This document shows, one piece after another, positions 16,756 through 25,715 of a stretch of DNA of 42,722 nucleotides. Position numbers and translations under genes: made by a program. How positions within the stretch are numbered: position 1 is the first letter of the stretch; every line of letters starts with the position of its first letter. The notes beneath the pieces were generated by a model. The model ran no database searches, had not been told where the DNA came from, and saw only the letters and a program-made list of their open reading frames with translations. Origin of the DNA: an uncultured Alphaproteobacteria bacterium. Lineage in GTDB: Bacteria; Pseudomonadota; Alphaproteobacteria; Rhizobiales; Aestuariivirgaceae. The stretch spans positions 1 to 42,722 of the forward strand of contig CALMUW010000029.1 of assembly GCA_937872985.1 (NCBI GenBank). The letters are read 5' to 3'.

Positions 16756-17793
16756 ATGACCAAAACGACCATCTATGACATTGCGCGTCTGTCCGGGGCG
16801 TCGCCCTCCACCGTGAGCGCGGTGCTGAACGGCACCTGGCGCAAACGCCGCATCCGCGACGCCACGGTGGCGACCATCCAGAAGATCGCCGCCGAGCACG
16901 GCTATACGCTGAACCGGCAGGCGCGGGGCCTCAGGCAGGCGCGCTCCGGCATGGTCGGGATGATCATTCCCCTCCACGACAACCGCTTCTTCTCCTCCCT
17001 CAGCCAGACCTTCGACACTTTCGTGCGCGCCCGCGGCCTGTGCCCGGTCATTGCGTCGACCCTGCGTGACCCTGATGAGGAGCGCCGTATCGTCAGCACA
17101 CTGATTTCCTATGCGGTGGATTCCATTTTCATTGCCGGCGCCACCGATGCCGGACCCTTGAGCGATCTCTGCGCGGCGGCGGGCGTGCCCCATGTCTTCG
17201 TTGACCTGCCCGGGCGCAATGCCCCCTCGGTGGTCAGCGACAATTATCGTGGCGCGGAGATGCTGACCGGGCAGATCCTGGCCCACATGCCCAGGCTGTC
17301 CGATCTCCGCCGCGCGCGGCCCTGCTTCATCGGCGGCTCGGAACGAGACTATGCCACCCAGCGGCGCATGGAAGCCTTTCGCGCGGTTTGCGCGGCGCGG
17401 GGTATCGAGATCAGCGATGATGACGTGCAGCCCTGCGGCTATGCGCCTGCGGCCGCACGGGCCGCCTTGCGCGACATTTATCAGCGCCGGGGCGGATTGC
17501 CCGCCGGACTCTTCGTCAATTCGCTGACGGTGTTTGAGGGCGTTCTGGCTCAGTTCACCGAATTGAAGGCGGAGGAACCGGCAGCCATCCAGATCGGCTG
17601 CTATGACTATGATCCCTTCGCCGCCTTCCTGCATTTTCCGGTTTACATGGTGCGGCAGAATTCAGACGCCCTGATAGCCCGGGCCTATGACATTCTGGAA
17701 AGCGGCGAGACCGCGCCGGTGATGATCGAAGTCGAGCCCGACCTGATTGAGCCGCGCACGGTTTTCCAGAATGCGCCCATGAATCTCGGCTGA
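16756..17793 (+). CDS. LacI family transcriptional regulator of the sugar operon
   Basis: A 345-residue regulator. The N-terminal helix-turn-helix TIYDIARLSGASPSTVSAVLNG and the hinge helix region (about residues 45-60) bind DNA; the remainder is a type I periplasmic-like sugar-sensing domain, with DSIFIAGATDAGPL and VPHVFVDLPGRN motifs and a C-terminal segment ending VEPDLIEPRTVFQN. It is divergent from the ABC sugar operon with a 290-bp shared control region containing a clean LacI operator, so it probably represses that operon until the transported sugar or its epimer binds. Autoregulation is likely from the operator position. Confidence 0.9.
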   Translation: MTKTTIYDIARLSGASPSTVSAVLNGTWRKRRIRDATVATIQKIAAEHGYTLNRQARGLRQARSGMVGMIIPLHDNRFFSSLSQTFDTFVRARGLCPVIASTLRDPDEERRIVSTLISYAVDSIFIAGATDAGPLSDLCAAAGVPHVFVDLPGRNAPSVVSDNYRGAEMLTGQILAHMPRLSDLRRARPCFIGGSERDYATQRRMEAFRAVCAARGIEISDDDVQPCGYAPAAARAALRDIYQRRGGLPAGLFVNSLTVFEGVLAQFTELKAEEPAAIQIGCYDYDPFAAFLHFPVYMVRQNSDALIARAYDILESGETAPVMIEVEPDLIEPRTVFQNAPMNLG

Positions 17794-17804
17794 AGCGCCA
17801 TGCC

Positions 17805-18887
17805 TCAGTTGGCGCGGGCTTCCAGCCTTCCCGGCGCGTGCAGCCGCATGGCGTCGTGGCCGCCCAGGCGGGGGATGCCCCGATCCTTGTGCGGCGTCAC
17901 GCCAAAGCGCTGGCGATAGGCCTTACTGAAGGACGTGGCGCTGAGGAAGCCGCAGGCGGTGGCCACCTCCATGCAGCCGAGCCGCGTTTCACTCAGCAAT
18001 TGCCGGGCGCGGTCGAGCCGGAGATTACGATAGAAGGCCACCGGCGAACATTTCATCTGGTAGCTGAAGATACGCTCGATCTGGCGGCGCGAACAGCCGA
18101 GGCGCAAGGCAATGTCCATGATGTCCAGGGGCTCTTCCACATGCTGCGACATCAGGTCGATGGCGCGCAGCAGCAGGGGATTGCGCGTTGCGTAACGCAA
18201 TTGCGGCGGGCTTTGCGGTTCGCTGGCCGAACGCACCCGGCTGTGCAGCAATTGGGCCGCGACCTTGCTGGCCAGGCCCTGGCCATGGCGCGCCGCAAGC
18301 CAGGTCACCATCATGTCGATGCCCGAGGTTTCCCCCGCACAGGTCATGCGCTCGCGGTCGAATTCAAACAGGCTGTCGTGGATGTCGATGCGCGGGAAGG
18401 TTTCCCGCAGGCCATCGACCGATTCCCAGTGAATGGTGGCGCGATAGCCGTCGAGCACGCCGGCCTCGGCCAGCACGCGGGCTGCCGTGCACAATCCGCC
18501 GAGCATGGGGGCGTGACGCGCCGCCCGGCGGATGAAACCGATGAGCGGGCGCGAGACATGGCGCGTCACCTGCGGCCCGCCGCAGATGATGAGATTGGCC
18601 TGGGGATCGACGGTATCGAGACCGGCATCGGGGGTGACGCGCACACCGCTCGATGAGGCCACGGCGGTGCCATCGACGGAATGCAGGCTCCAGCCATAAT
18701 GATCACGGCCAAGCTCATGGTTGGCGTGGCGCAACGGCTCCAGCGTGGCGGTGAGGGCCATGAGGGAGAAATCCGGCAGGAGCACAAAGGCGAAACGGCA
18801 AGCGGCCTTGCGCCCCACTGCCGGAGACCCGGACGGGGCCGCCACCTCGGTCACAGTCCAAGCGGAGCCATCGTCCATCGCGGTCAC
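17805..18887 (-). CDS. GlxA family AraC-type regulator (DJ-1/PfpI domain plus AraC HTH)
   Basis: A 360-residue regulator with an N-terminal class I glutamine-amidotransferase-like domain (about residues 30-200; FVLLPDFSLMALTATLEPLR, ICGGPQ, LGGLCTAARVLAEAGVLDGYRATIHWE) and a C-terminal AraC double helix-turn-helix (about 255-345; LDIMDIALRLGCSRRQIERIF, MEVATACGFLSATSFSKAYRQRFGVTP). Known members GbdR, SouR and CdhR control glycine betaine, sarcosine and carnitine breakdown. The divergent neighbour 141 bp away is a creatinase, whose product is sarcosine plus urea, so this protein is a good candidate for a creatine or sarcosine sensor. It ends 12 bp from the convergent LacI gene. The ligand is inferred. 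Confidence 0.88.
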   Translation of the reverse strand: MTAMDDGSAWTVTEVAAPSGSPAVGRKAACRFAFVLLPDFSLMALTATLEPLRHANHELGRDHYGWSLHSVDGTAVASSSGVRVTPDAGLDTVDPQANLIICGGPQVTRHVSRPLIGFIRRAARHAPMLGGLCTAARVLAEAGVLDGYRATIHWESVDGLRETFPRIDIHDSLFEFDRERMTCAGETSGIDMMVTWLAARHGQGLASKVAAQLLHSRVRSASEPQSPPQLRYATRNPLLLRAIDLMSQHVEEPLDIMDIALRLGCSRRQIERIFSYQMKCSPVAFYRNLRLDRARQLLSETRLGCMEVATACGFLSATSFSKAYRQRFGVTPHKDRGIPRLGGHDAMRLHAPGRLEARAN

Positions 18888-18990
18888 AACCTCTCATGCG
18901 TTCGTTTGCGGCAGGCTGCATCGGTCCCCGTCAACGCGCGAATGAAAAGGTTAAATGGCAGGATTTGTTCTTCTGATTTCCGTTGCCGGA

Positions 18991-19004
18991 CATGGCTCGC
19001 CATG
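18991..19004. promoter_or_regulatory. Inverted repeat upstream of creatinase
   Basis: CATGGC-TC-GCCATG is a perfect 14-bp inverted repeat 25 bp before the creatinase ATG, in the space shared with the divergent AraC-type regulator. It may be a control site or simply part of the leader; chance cannot be excluded. Confidence 0.3.
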
Positions 19005-19028
19005 ATCGCCGCAACCATGGAGGAAACA

Positions 19029-20264
19029 ATGAACAAACCCGTTCAGGGCATGCCCAACGAATTGCTGCGCCTGCAAAAGATGCACAATGGCAGCAAGGTG
19101 ACGCCGACCTTCTCCGCCGCCGAGATGACCCGCCGCCAGCAGGGCCTGCGCGGCATTCTGGCCGACCTCAAGCTCGATGGCGCCATCCTCACCTCCTATC
19201 ACAACATCTGCTACTATTCCGATTTCCTCTACTGCTATTTCGGGCGCAAATACGCCTTCGTGGTGACCGACACGAAGGCGATTTCCATCAGTGCCGGCAT
19301 CGACGCGGGCCAGCCCTGGCGCCGCACCTTCGGCGACAACATCACCTATACCGACTGGCGGCGGGACAATTACTTCCACGCATTGCGGCAGGAACTGCCC
19401 AGGGTAAAGCGCCTGGGCATCGAGTTCGACCATGTGAACCTCGACTTCCGCAAGCAGCTGGAGGACGCCTTCCCCGGCGTGGAATTCGTTGACATCGCCG
19501 CCGCCACCATGTGGATGCGCACCATCAAGTCACCGGAAGAGATCGCGCTCATCAAGGAAGGCGCACGCACCGCTGACCTCGGCGGCGAGGCGATCCGCGC
19601 CGCCATCCGCGAAGGCGTGCCCGAATATGAGGTGGCGCTGGCCGGCACCCAGGCCATGGTGCGGCACATCGCCAAGTCCTTCCCGCATGTCGAACTGATG
19701 GACACCTGGGTGTGGTTCCAGTCCGGCATCAACACCGATGGCGCGCACAACCCCGTGACCTCGCGCAAGCTGGAAAAGGGCGACATTCTCTCGCTCAACT
19801 GCTTCCCGATGATCTCCGGCTATTACACCGCGCTGGAGCGGACGCTGTTTCTCGACCATGCCAGCAAGGAGCACCTGCGCATCTGGGAGATCAATTGTGA
19901 CGTGCACCGCCGCGGCCTCGACCTGCTGCGTCCCGGCGCGCGCTGCGGTGACGTTGCCTCGGAACTGAACGAGATTTACCGCAAGCATGGCCTGCTGGGC
20001 TACCGCTCCTTCGGCTATGGCCACTCGTTCGGTGTGCTCAGCCACTACTATGGCCGCGAGGCCGGGGTGGAACTGCGCGAGGACATCAACACCGTTCTGA
20101 AGCCCGGCATGGTGGTTTCCATGGAACCCATGCTGACCCTGCCGGAGGGCATGCCGGGGGCGGGCGGCTATCGCGAGCACGACATTCTGGTGATCACCGA
20201 AGACGGCGCCGAGAACATCACCAAATTCCCCTTCGGTCCCGAACACAATATCGTCAAGGGTTGA
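19029..20264 (+). CDS. Creatinase (creatine amidinohydrolase)
   Basis: A 411-residue pita-bread-fold enzyme that hydrolyses creatine to sarcosine and urea in the cytosol. It follows Pseudomonas creatinase closely over its whole length as I recall that sequence: TSYHNICYYSDFLYCYFGR, GQPWRRTFGDN, ELMDTWVWFQSGINTDGAHN, LSLNCFPMISGYYTALERT, FGYGHSFGVLSHYYGREAG and VSMEPMLTLPEGMPGAGGY. The catalytic histidine lies in the MDTWVWFQSG-proximal segment and the later Glu/His residues are kept; the metal ligands of M24 peptidases are not needed in creatinase. GGAGGAAACA precedes the ATG. It is divergent from the GlxA-type regulator and upstream of a LysR gene and an ABC importer. Confidence 0.92.
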   Translation: MNKPVQGMPNELLRLQKMHNGSKVTPTFSAAEMTRRQQGLRGILADLKLDGAILTSYHNICYYSDFLYCYFGRKYAFVVTDTKAISISAGIDAGQPWRRTFGDNITYTDWRRDNYFHALRQELPRVKRLGIEFDHVNLDFRKQLEDAFPGVEFVDIAAATMWMRTIKSPEEIALIKEGARTADLGGEAIRAAIREGVPEYEVALAGTQAMVRHIAKSFPHVELMDTWVWFQSGINTDGAHNPVTSRKLEKGDILSLNCFPMISGYYTALERTLFLDHASKEHLRIWEINCDVHRRGLDLLRPGARCGDVASELNEIYRKHGLLGYRSFGYGHSFGVLSHYYGREAGVELREDINTVLKPGMVVSMEPMLTLPEGMPGAGGYREHDILVITEDGAENITKFPFGPEHNIVKG

Positions 20265-20277
20265 GCGGCCGGGCGCA

Positions 20278-20309
20278 GGCAGGCGGGAGGATGATTGCCT
20301 CCCCCTGCC
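20278..20309 (+). terminator. Stem-loop after creatinase
   Basis: GGCAGG-C-GGGAGG pairs with CCTCCCCCTGCC: a 12-bp stem with one bulged C and a 7-base loop, starting 13 bases after the creatinase stop. There is no T-run, so it may be a Rho-assisted terminator or a 3' stabiliser. It separates creatinase from the LysR gene. Confidence 0.6.
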
Positions 20310-20329
20310 CCATCGCGTAAGACCTTGCC

Positions 20330-21199
20330 ATGCGCAACATCCCGACGGACCTGCTCAGGGCCTTCGTCACCATCATCGACCTGCGCGGCTATACCCGCGC
20401 GGGCGAACAATTGGGCCGCACCCAGCCCGCCATCAGCCTGCAGATGCGCCGCCTGCAGGAGTTGCTGGGGGTGCAACTGTTCGCCAAGGACGGCAACAGC
20501 ACGCAGGTGACCGAGGCGGGCGAGATCGTCGCCGGCTATGCCCGGCAGATTCTGATGCTCAACGACGAGATGATGCTGCGGCTGACCAATCGTGCCGCGT
20601 CGGGAAAATTGCGCCTGGGCATTCCCAACGATTATGCCGATCATTTTCTGCCGCGCCTGATGCAAAGCCTGATGGGCCAGCATGACGGACTGGCCATCGA
20701 CGTGGTGTGCGATGTCTCCCATGTGCTGCTCAAGGGGCTGCGCGACGGCATGTTCGACGTGGTGGTGGCCATGACGCCCGATGGTCCGGCGGAGGGCGCC
20801 TTCATGACCTGGCGGGAGCCCCTGGCCTGGGTCGGGCTGCCGGAAGCGCAGGATGGCGGTGACGGCGGATTGTTGCGCATCGTGTGTTACCCCGAGGGCT
20901 GTCTTTATCGCCGCAACATGCTGGCCGCCTTGCAGCGCGAGGGCCGCAGCTTCGAGATCGTCTATACCAGCCCGAGCCTGTCAGGCATCGAGGCGGCGGT
21001 GACCACGGGCTTTGGTTATTCCGTGCTGGCGCGGCGCATTCTCTCCGACAAATTGCCAGAAATTGCCCCCTCGTCCCGCCTGCCCCGCCTGAGCGACGTG
21101 GTGGTGGGCATTTATGTTCACGACAAGGCGCGCTCCACCGCGGTCCAGAGTTTTGCCGCGCGCTTTGCCGACATGTTCGTCTCGGCCCCCGCCGTCTGA
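20330..21199 (+). CDS. LysR family transcriptional regulator
   Basis: A 289-residue regulator with the standard N-terminal winged helix (LLRAFVTIIDLRGYTRAGEQLGRTQPAISLQMRRLQELLG) and linker helix, then a type II periplasmic-like co-inducer domain (SGKLRLGIPNDYADHFLPRL onward). It lies between creatinase and a spermidine/putrescine-type ABC operon, ending two bases from the convergent permease gene. It could govern either creatinase on its own strand or the ABC operon; LysR proteins usually act on a divergent promoter, which is not the arrangement here, so its target is unclear. Confidence 0.88.
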   Translation: MRNIPTDLLRAFVTIIDLRGYTRAGEQLGRTQPAISLQMRRLQELLGVQLFAKDGNSTQVTEAGEIVAGYARQILMLNDEMMLRLTNRAASGKLRLGIPNDYADHFLPRLMQSLMGQHDGLAIDVVCDVSHVLLKGLRDGMFDVVVAMTPDGPAEGAFMTWREPLAWVGLPEAQDGGDGGLLRIVCYPEGCLYRRNMLAALQREGRSFEIVYTSPSLSGIEAAVTTGFGYSVLARRILSDKLPEIAPSSRLPRLSDVVVGIYVHDKARSTAVQSFAARFADMFVSAPAV

Positions 21200-21201
21200 G
21201 A

Positions 21202-22011
21202 TCAGTCGGTCTTCTTCCGGGTCAGCAGCGTCAGGGCCACGAAGAGGCCGATGGAAAGTGCCAGCAGAATCGTGGCCGCTGCCATGATGGTGGGATTGAT
21301 CTGATCGCGGATGCCCGAAAACATCTGCACCGGAAGCGTGCGCTGCTCCGCGCCGGTGAGGAAGAGCGCCACCACCACTTCATCGAAGGATGTGGCAAAG
21401 GCGAAGATGGCACCGGAGATGATGCCGGTGATGATGTTAGGCAGGGTGACGACGAGGAAGGTGTTGAGCGGCGGGGCGCCGAGGCTGAGTGCCGCGCGGC
21501 TGAGATTGGTGTCGTAGGTGGAGAGGGTGGCGGTCACGGTAATGACCACGAAGGGCGTGGCGAGGGCGGTGTGGGCGAGGACCAGGCCGAGCCTGGTGTT
21601 GGTGAGGCCGATGGGTCCGTAGAAAAGGTAGCTGCCCACCGCCACGATGACGATGGGAATGATCATGGGCGAGATGAGGATGGCCATGACCGCGCGCCGC
21701 CAGGGAAAATGCGGGCTGGCAAGGCCGAGGGCCGCCATGGTGCCCAGCGTGGTGGCCAGAATGGTGGTCAGCACTGCGGTGATGGTGCTGTTGATGATGC
21801 CGGTGATCCAGCGCTCATTGCTGAAGAAGTCATAATACCAGCGCAGGGAATATTTCGGCACCGGGAAGGTGAAGAAGGGATCAGCGGAGAAAGACAGGGG
21901 CACAATCACAAACAGAGGAGCGATGAGGAAGACCAGCACGGCAAAGCTGAAGAACACCACCAGGGTGCGGAAGAAGCGTTCCGTAGGCGTTGCATAGGAT
22001 GGCAGCCACAT
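21202..22011 (-). CDS. ABC transporter permease, PotC-like
   Basis: A 269-residue permease with six membrane spans of the spermidine/putrescine-type (PotC/YdcV) family. The ATPase-coupling EAA-type loop reads RAALSLGAPPLNTFLVVTLPNI near residue 170, and the C-terminus carries FAFATSFDEVVVALFLTG, a strong family feature. It is the last gene of a four-gene importer operon, four bases after the PotB-like gene. Substrate cannot be read from it; see the binding protein entry. Confidence 0.9.
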   Translation of the reverse strand: MWLPSYATPTERFFRTLVVFFSFAVLVFLIAPLFVIVPLSFSADPFFTFPVPKYSLRWYYDFFSNERWITGIINSTITAVLTTILATTLGTMAALGLASPHFPWRRAVMAILISPMIIPIVIVAVGSYLFYGPIGLTNTRLGLVLAHTALATPFVVITVTATLSTYDTNLSRAALSLGAPPLNTFLVVTLPNIITGIISGAIFAFATSFDEVVVALFLTGAEQRTLPVQMFSGIRDQINPTIMAAATILLALSIGLFVALTLLTRKKTD

Positions 22012-22015
22012 GGTC

Positions 22016-23251
22016 TTACCCCAGTTTCAGCTTGTCGGCACCGACGAGACGCAGGAAGAGGAAATAGATCGACAGCGTAACCGTGAGCAGCACCACGCCG
22101 AGCGCCGAGGCCAGACCCCAGTTCAGATCACGGTTGATGAAGAAGGAGATGAAGTTCGATACCATCTGGTCGCCGGGGCCACCCACCAGCGCCGGGGTGA
22201 TGTAATAACCGAGCGACAGGATGAAGGTGATGAGCGATCCCGCCACTACGCCCGGCAGGGTTTGCGGCGCATAGACCCGCCAGAAGGCCGAGAAGGGCGA
22301 GGCGCCGAGCGAGCGCGCGGCGCGCAGGTGGGTCGGCGGAATGGAGCGCATGACCGAATAGATGGGCAGGATGGTGAAGGGCAACTGGATGTGGGTCATG
22401 GCGATGACCGTGCCCAGCCGGGTGAAGATGAGCTGCGCCTTGTGCGCAATCAGGCCGAGGCCCATGAGGATGTCATTTATGATGCCATCGGATTGCAGCA
22501 GCACCACCCAGGCCGTGGTGCGCACCAGCAGCGAGGTCCAGAGGGGCAGCAGCACCATGAGCATCATGATGCTGGCCACGGCAGCCGGCGCGATGGTCAG
22601 CACATAGGCCACGGGATAGCCGAGCAGCAGGGTGGCCAGCGTCACCAGCGCGGCGATGAAGAGGGTGCGGCCAAGAATGCCGATGAAGATTGCCTGATCG
22701 CCTTTCACCTTCTGGATGGCGCCATCAGGGGTCTTTTCCAGATCCACCGCCGTCATCAGATAATAGGGCGTGAGACTGCTGCCGTTGCGCTTGATGACCT
22801 GCCACAGGGCGGGATCGCCCCAGGCGGGATCGAGACCGATGAATTTTTCGCGATAGGGAGCGTGAGGATCGGTGGTGACGGCGCGCGCCGTCGCCACCAC
22901 GCGCGAGCGCATGCCCGGCAGTTCATAGTTAAGGCGCTTGCCCAGCATGGCGGCAGTGCGGTTGGCCTGGGCGGTGCGCAATTCGTCGGCCAGCGCGGCA
23001 TAGATTTCTTCGCCCGGCGCGGCCTTGCCGTCCCATGATTGCAGCAGCGCCACGGTGTTGGGGATCACCGATTTCGTTTCGGGATTGGTGACCGAGGTGA
23101 AGAGCAGCAGCGCGATGGGCATGACAAAGGCAAGGATGAGGAAGGCGAGCAGGGGCACGGCCAGCAGGAAGGCCCGGCGCTGAGACGGGCGTTCCGCCTG
23201 TTTCACCGCCTTGCGGATGGCTGACCGTTCCTGCCGCGCCACATCATGCAT
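22016..23251 (-). CDS. ABC transporter permease, PotB-like with large periplasmic insertion
   Basis: A 411-residue permease, over 100 residues longer than typical PotB. A first membrane span (about residues 28-50) is followed by a soluble segment to about residue 185 that includes DPHAPYREKFIGLDPAWGDPALWQ, then five further spans. The coupling loop is LRAARSLGASPFSAFWRVYAPQ near residue 305. Extended PotB forms like this occur in alphaproteobacterial importers for amines and amino-acid-like compounds. It ends four bases before the PotC-like gene and begins three bases after the ATPase gene, so all three are coupled. Confidence 0.88.
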   Translation of the reverse strand: MHDVARQERSAIRKAVKQAERPSQRRAFLLAVPLLAFLILAFVMPIALLLFTSVTNPETKSVIPNTVALLQSWDGKAAPGEEIYAALADELRTAQANRTAAMLGKRLNYELPGMRSRVVATARAVTTDPHAPYREKFIGLDPAWGDPALWQVIKRNGSSLTPYYLMTAVDLEKTPDGAIQKVKGDQAIFIGILGRTLFIAALVTLATLLLGYPVAYVLTIAPAAVASIMMLMVLLPLWTSLLVRTTAWVVLLQSDGIINDILMGLGLIAHKAQLIFTRLGTVIAMTHIQLPFTILPIYSVMRSIPPTHLRAARSLGASPFSAFWRVYAPQTLPGVVAGSLITFILSLGYYITPALVGGPGDQMVSNFISFFINRDLNWGLASALGVVLLTVTLSIYFLFLRLVGADKLKLG

Positions 23252-23254
23252 CGC

Positions 23255-24367
23255 TCAGCCCTCCAGCAGGCGGCAATGGGCGGGATCGCAGGCGAGCGTC
23301 AGTTTCTCGCCCCGGTCGAAGCGCCGGATGTCGCGGGCGGGAATGCGCGCCACCAGGGTCTGGCCCAGGGCATCGACGGTGAGGCGCAGTTGATCGCCAA
23401 GGAAGGAACCCTCCCGCACGACCGCCGGAAAACCATTGCTGACCTTGGCCCTGGTGTCGGTCACGATGATGAGCCGCTCCGGCCGGATGGAGAGCGAGGC
23501 CTCGCCACCGGTGCGCGCGGCGTCGCCCCGCGCCATGAAACGGGTGCCGTCGGCGGTCGTCACCTCCACGTCTCTTCCCTGCCAGCGCTGCACGGTGCAG
23601 GGCACGGTATTGTTCTCGCCGATGAATTCAGCGACGAAGCGGTTGACCGGCTTGTTGTAGAGGGTTTCGGGATCGGACAATTGCTGGATGCGCCCGTCGT
23701 GGAAGACCGCGATGCGGTCTGACATGGTGAGGGCCTCGGACTGGTCGTGGGTGACATAGACCATGGTGATGCCGAGGCTCTTTTGCAGCTGCTTGATTTC
23801 AAGCTGCATGCGCTCGCGCAATTGCTTGTCCAGCGCCCCCAGTGGCTCATCCATGAGAACCAATGCCGGCTCGAACACCAGGGCACGGGCCAGGGCCACG
23901 CGCTGCTGCTGGCCGCCGGAAAGCTGGCCGGGCTTGCGCGCCCCAAGGTGGCCGAGCCGCACCATGTCCAGCGCCTTGGCGACGCGGGCTTCCGCCGCCG
24001 CCCCGGTGATGCCGCGATAGCGCAGCGGGAAGGCGATGTTCTGCGCCACCGTCATGTGGGGAAAGAGCGCATAGTTCTGGAAGACGAAGCCGATGTTGCG
24101 CTTTTCTGGCGGCAGGCGTTCCACCGGCTTGCCGTCGAGCATGATCCGACCCACGGTCGGGCGCTCGAAACCGCCGAGCATCATCAGCGTCGTGGTCTTG
24201 CCGGAACCCGAGGGCCCCAGCATGGTGAGGAATTCACCGCGCGCCACGGCGAGGTTCAGGTCGTCCACCACATAGTGGCTGCCGTCGTAGGACTTGCGCA
24301 CGCCTTCAAAGCGAATGGCGGCATCGCCCGGAACCGGTGCTGCCGTCTCCGGCATGGTTGTGTTCAT
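23255..24367 (-). CDS. ABC transporter ATP-binding protein, PotA-like
   Basis: A 370-residue ATPase with Walker [10 protein letters not shown] near residue 55, signature [15 protein letters not shown] near 150, Walker [13 protein letters not shown] near 175 and a C-terminal TOBE-type regulatory domain from about 290. It energises the PotB/PotC-like pair. It is separated from the upstream binding-protein gene by about 105 bp with a GC-rich hairpin. Confidence 0.92.
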   Translation of the reverse strand: MNTTMPETAAPVPGDAAIRFEGVRKSYDGSHYVVDDLNLAVARGEFLTMLGPSGSGKTTTLMMLGGFERPTVGRIMLDGKPVERLPPEKRNIGFVFQNYALFPHMTVAQNIAFPLRYRGITGAAAEARVAKALDMVRLGHLGARKPGQLSGGQQQRVALARALVFEPALVLMDEPLGALDKQLRERMQLEIKQLQKSLGITMVYVTHDQSEALTMSDRIAVFHDGRIQQLSDPETLYNKPVNRFVAEFIGENNTVPCTVQRWQGRDVEVTTADGTRFMARGDAARTGGEASLSIRPERLIIVTDTRAKVSNGFPAVVREGSFLGDQLRLTVDALGQTLVARIPARDIRRFDRGEKLTLACDPAHCRLLEG

Positions 24368-24432
24368 GCTGCCCTCACCCTGTCAGCGGCCGCAGATGAA
24401 GCGCCTGAGTCAGCGCCGCATGATCTCGGAAG

Positions 24433-24467
24433 CGGGCGCGCCAGCCCTGCAATGGACAGCGCGCCCG
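24433..24467. repeat. Intercistronic hairpin between binding protein and PotA-like genes
   Basis: CGGGCGCGC and GCGCGCCCG form a 9-bp GC-only stem around a 17-base loop, 7 bases past the end of the binding-protein gene on the transcribed minus strand. As in the sugar operon, it may keep binding protein above transporter levels. Confidence 0.6.
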
Positions 24468-24473
24468 TCGGGT

Positions 24474-25520
24474 TTACTGGGAAATCCAGGTGGTGAAGCG
24501 CTTGCGGATCTCGTCGCCGTGGTCCGCCCAGAAGGCATTGTCCAGGGTGATGGCCACCTTCATGTTTTCCGGGCTGGTGGGCAGGTTGACGGCATCCGCC
24601 GGGGCCACGAATTCCGCCGCCGTGGTGCGCACCGGGCCATAGGGAATGTATTTGGTGAGACCGGCCAGGGTCTGCGGCTCCACCGCGAACCTGATGAAGT
24701 CCATGGACTTCTTCATGTCCTTGGCACCCTTGGGGATGGCCCAGAAGTTCGAGTCAAGGATTTCACTGTCCCAGACGATCTTGAACTGCTTGCCTTCCTT
24801 GTTGGCGTTATAGACGCGGCCATTCCAGGCGGTGGTCATGGTCACTTCGCCGGAGGCCAGAAGCTGCGGTGCCTGGGCGCCCGCCTCCCACCAGACGATG
24901 TCCTTCTTGATGGTGTCGAGCTTATTGAAGGCGCGGTCCACGCCTTCCGGCGTGGCCAGCGTCTTGTAGACATCGGCAGGGGCCACGCCATCGGCCATCA
25001 GAGCAAATTCCAGATTGGTGGCCGGGTTCTTCCACAGGCCGCGCTTGCCGGGGAACCTGGCGGTGTCGAAGAGATCCTTGATGGAAGTGGGGCCATCCGC
25101 CAGCTTGGCTCCGTCATAGGCCAGGATGGTGGCATAGACGATGGTGCCCACGCCGCAGTCAGATGTGGTGCCGGCAATCCATTCACGGCTCGGGCCGACA
25201 TCGTTCCAGTCAATCTTCTCATAGATGCCCTCGTCGCAGCCCTGCATCAGGGTCGGGGCGTCCACGTCCACCACGTCGATGGTGGTGTTGCCAGACTGGA
25301 TCATGGCCTTGATCTTGGCGATTTCGCCACCGTATTCCTGCTCGTTCACCTTGATGCCGGTCTTGGCGGTGTAGGGCTCGAACATGGCCTTGCGCTGGGC
25401 TTCCTGATAGGCGCCGCCAAAGCTCATGATGGAGATGGAGTCTTCGGCGTGGACCGGCGTCAGCGCGGAAAGCGCCAGCAGGCCGCCCAGGGCAAAGGCA
25501 GAAATCTTGCTTGTTTTCAT
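24474..25520 (-). CDS. ABC transporter substrate-binding protein, PotD/YdcS-like
   Basis: A 348-residue periplasmic protein with signal peptide MKTSKISAFALGGLLALSALTPVHA, cleaved near residue 25. The mature start EDSISIMSFGGAYQEAQRKAMFEPY is typical of the polyamine-type binding family, followed by IKAMIQSGNTTIDVVDVDAP and a VEPQTLAGLTKYIPYGPV segment late in the fold. GAGGAAACACCC precedes the ATG at 25520; an upstream in-frame start at 25559 would displace the signal. Polyamines are the family default, but the operon sits beside a creatinase and a GlxA-type regulator, so creatine or a related guanidino compound is a reasonable alternative ligand. That is inference only. Confidence 0.9.
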   Translation of the reverse strand: MKTSKISAFALGGLLALSALTPVHAEDSISIMSFGGAYQEAQRKAMFEPYTAKTGIKVNEQEYGGEIAKIKAMIQSGNTTIDVVDVDAPTLMQGCDEGIYEKIDWNDVGPSREWIAGTTSDCGVGTIVYATILAYDGAKLADGPTSIKDLFDTARFPGKRGLWKNPATNLEFALMADGVAPADVYKTLATPEGVDRAFNKLDTIKKDIVWWEAGAQAPQLLASGEVTMTTAWNGRVYNANKEGKQFKIVWDSEILDSNFWAIPKGAKDMKKSMDFIRFAVEPQTLAGLTKYIPYGPVRTTAAEFVAPADAVNLPTSPENMKVAITLDNAFWADHGDEIRKRFTTWISQ

Positions 25521-25715
25521 GGGTGTTTCCTCAGTGTTGGCCGGTTGTTGGCGCCACACCTTTCAAGCCTGCGCTCGCACGGTCTGGGCAGGGTGGAGTA
25601 AAGCCGAGGGCGTCGCCACCACGAAATTAATAGTCGTTATATGTCGATGAGACGGCGAAATTGATGCAGTGCACCTGGCACCGGGGGCGGCGCAGTAAAA
25701 TCAGCGCGGCTCGGC

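Noticed and set aside
19029..20264. Metal-dependent M24 aminopeptidase such as Xaa-Pro dipeptidase or ectoine hydrolase
   Set aside because: The whole-length match to creatinase segments (for example WFQSGINTDGAHNPVT and GYYTALERTLFLDH) is far stronger than to peptidases.
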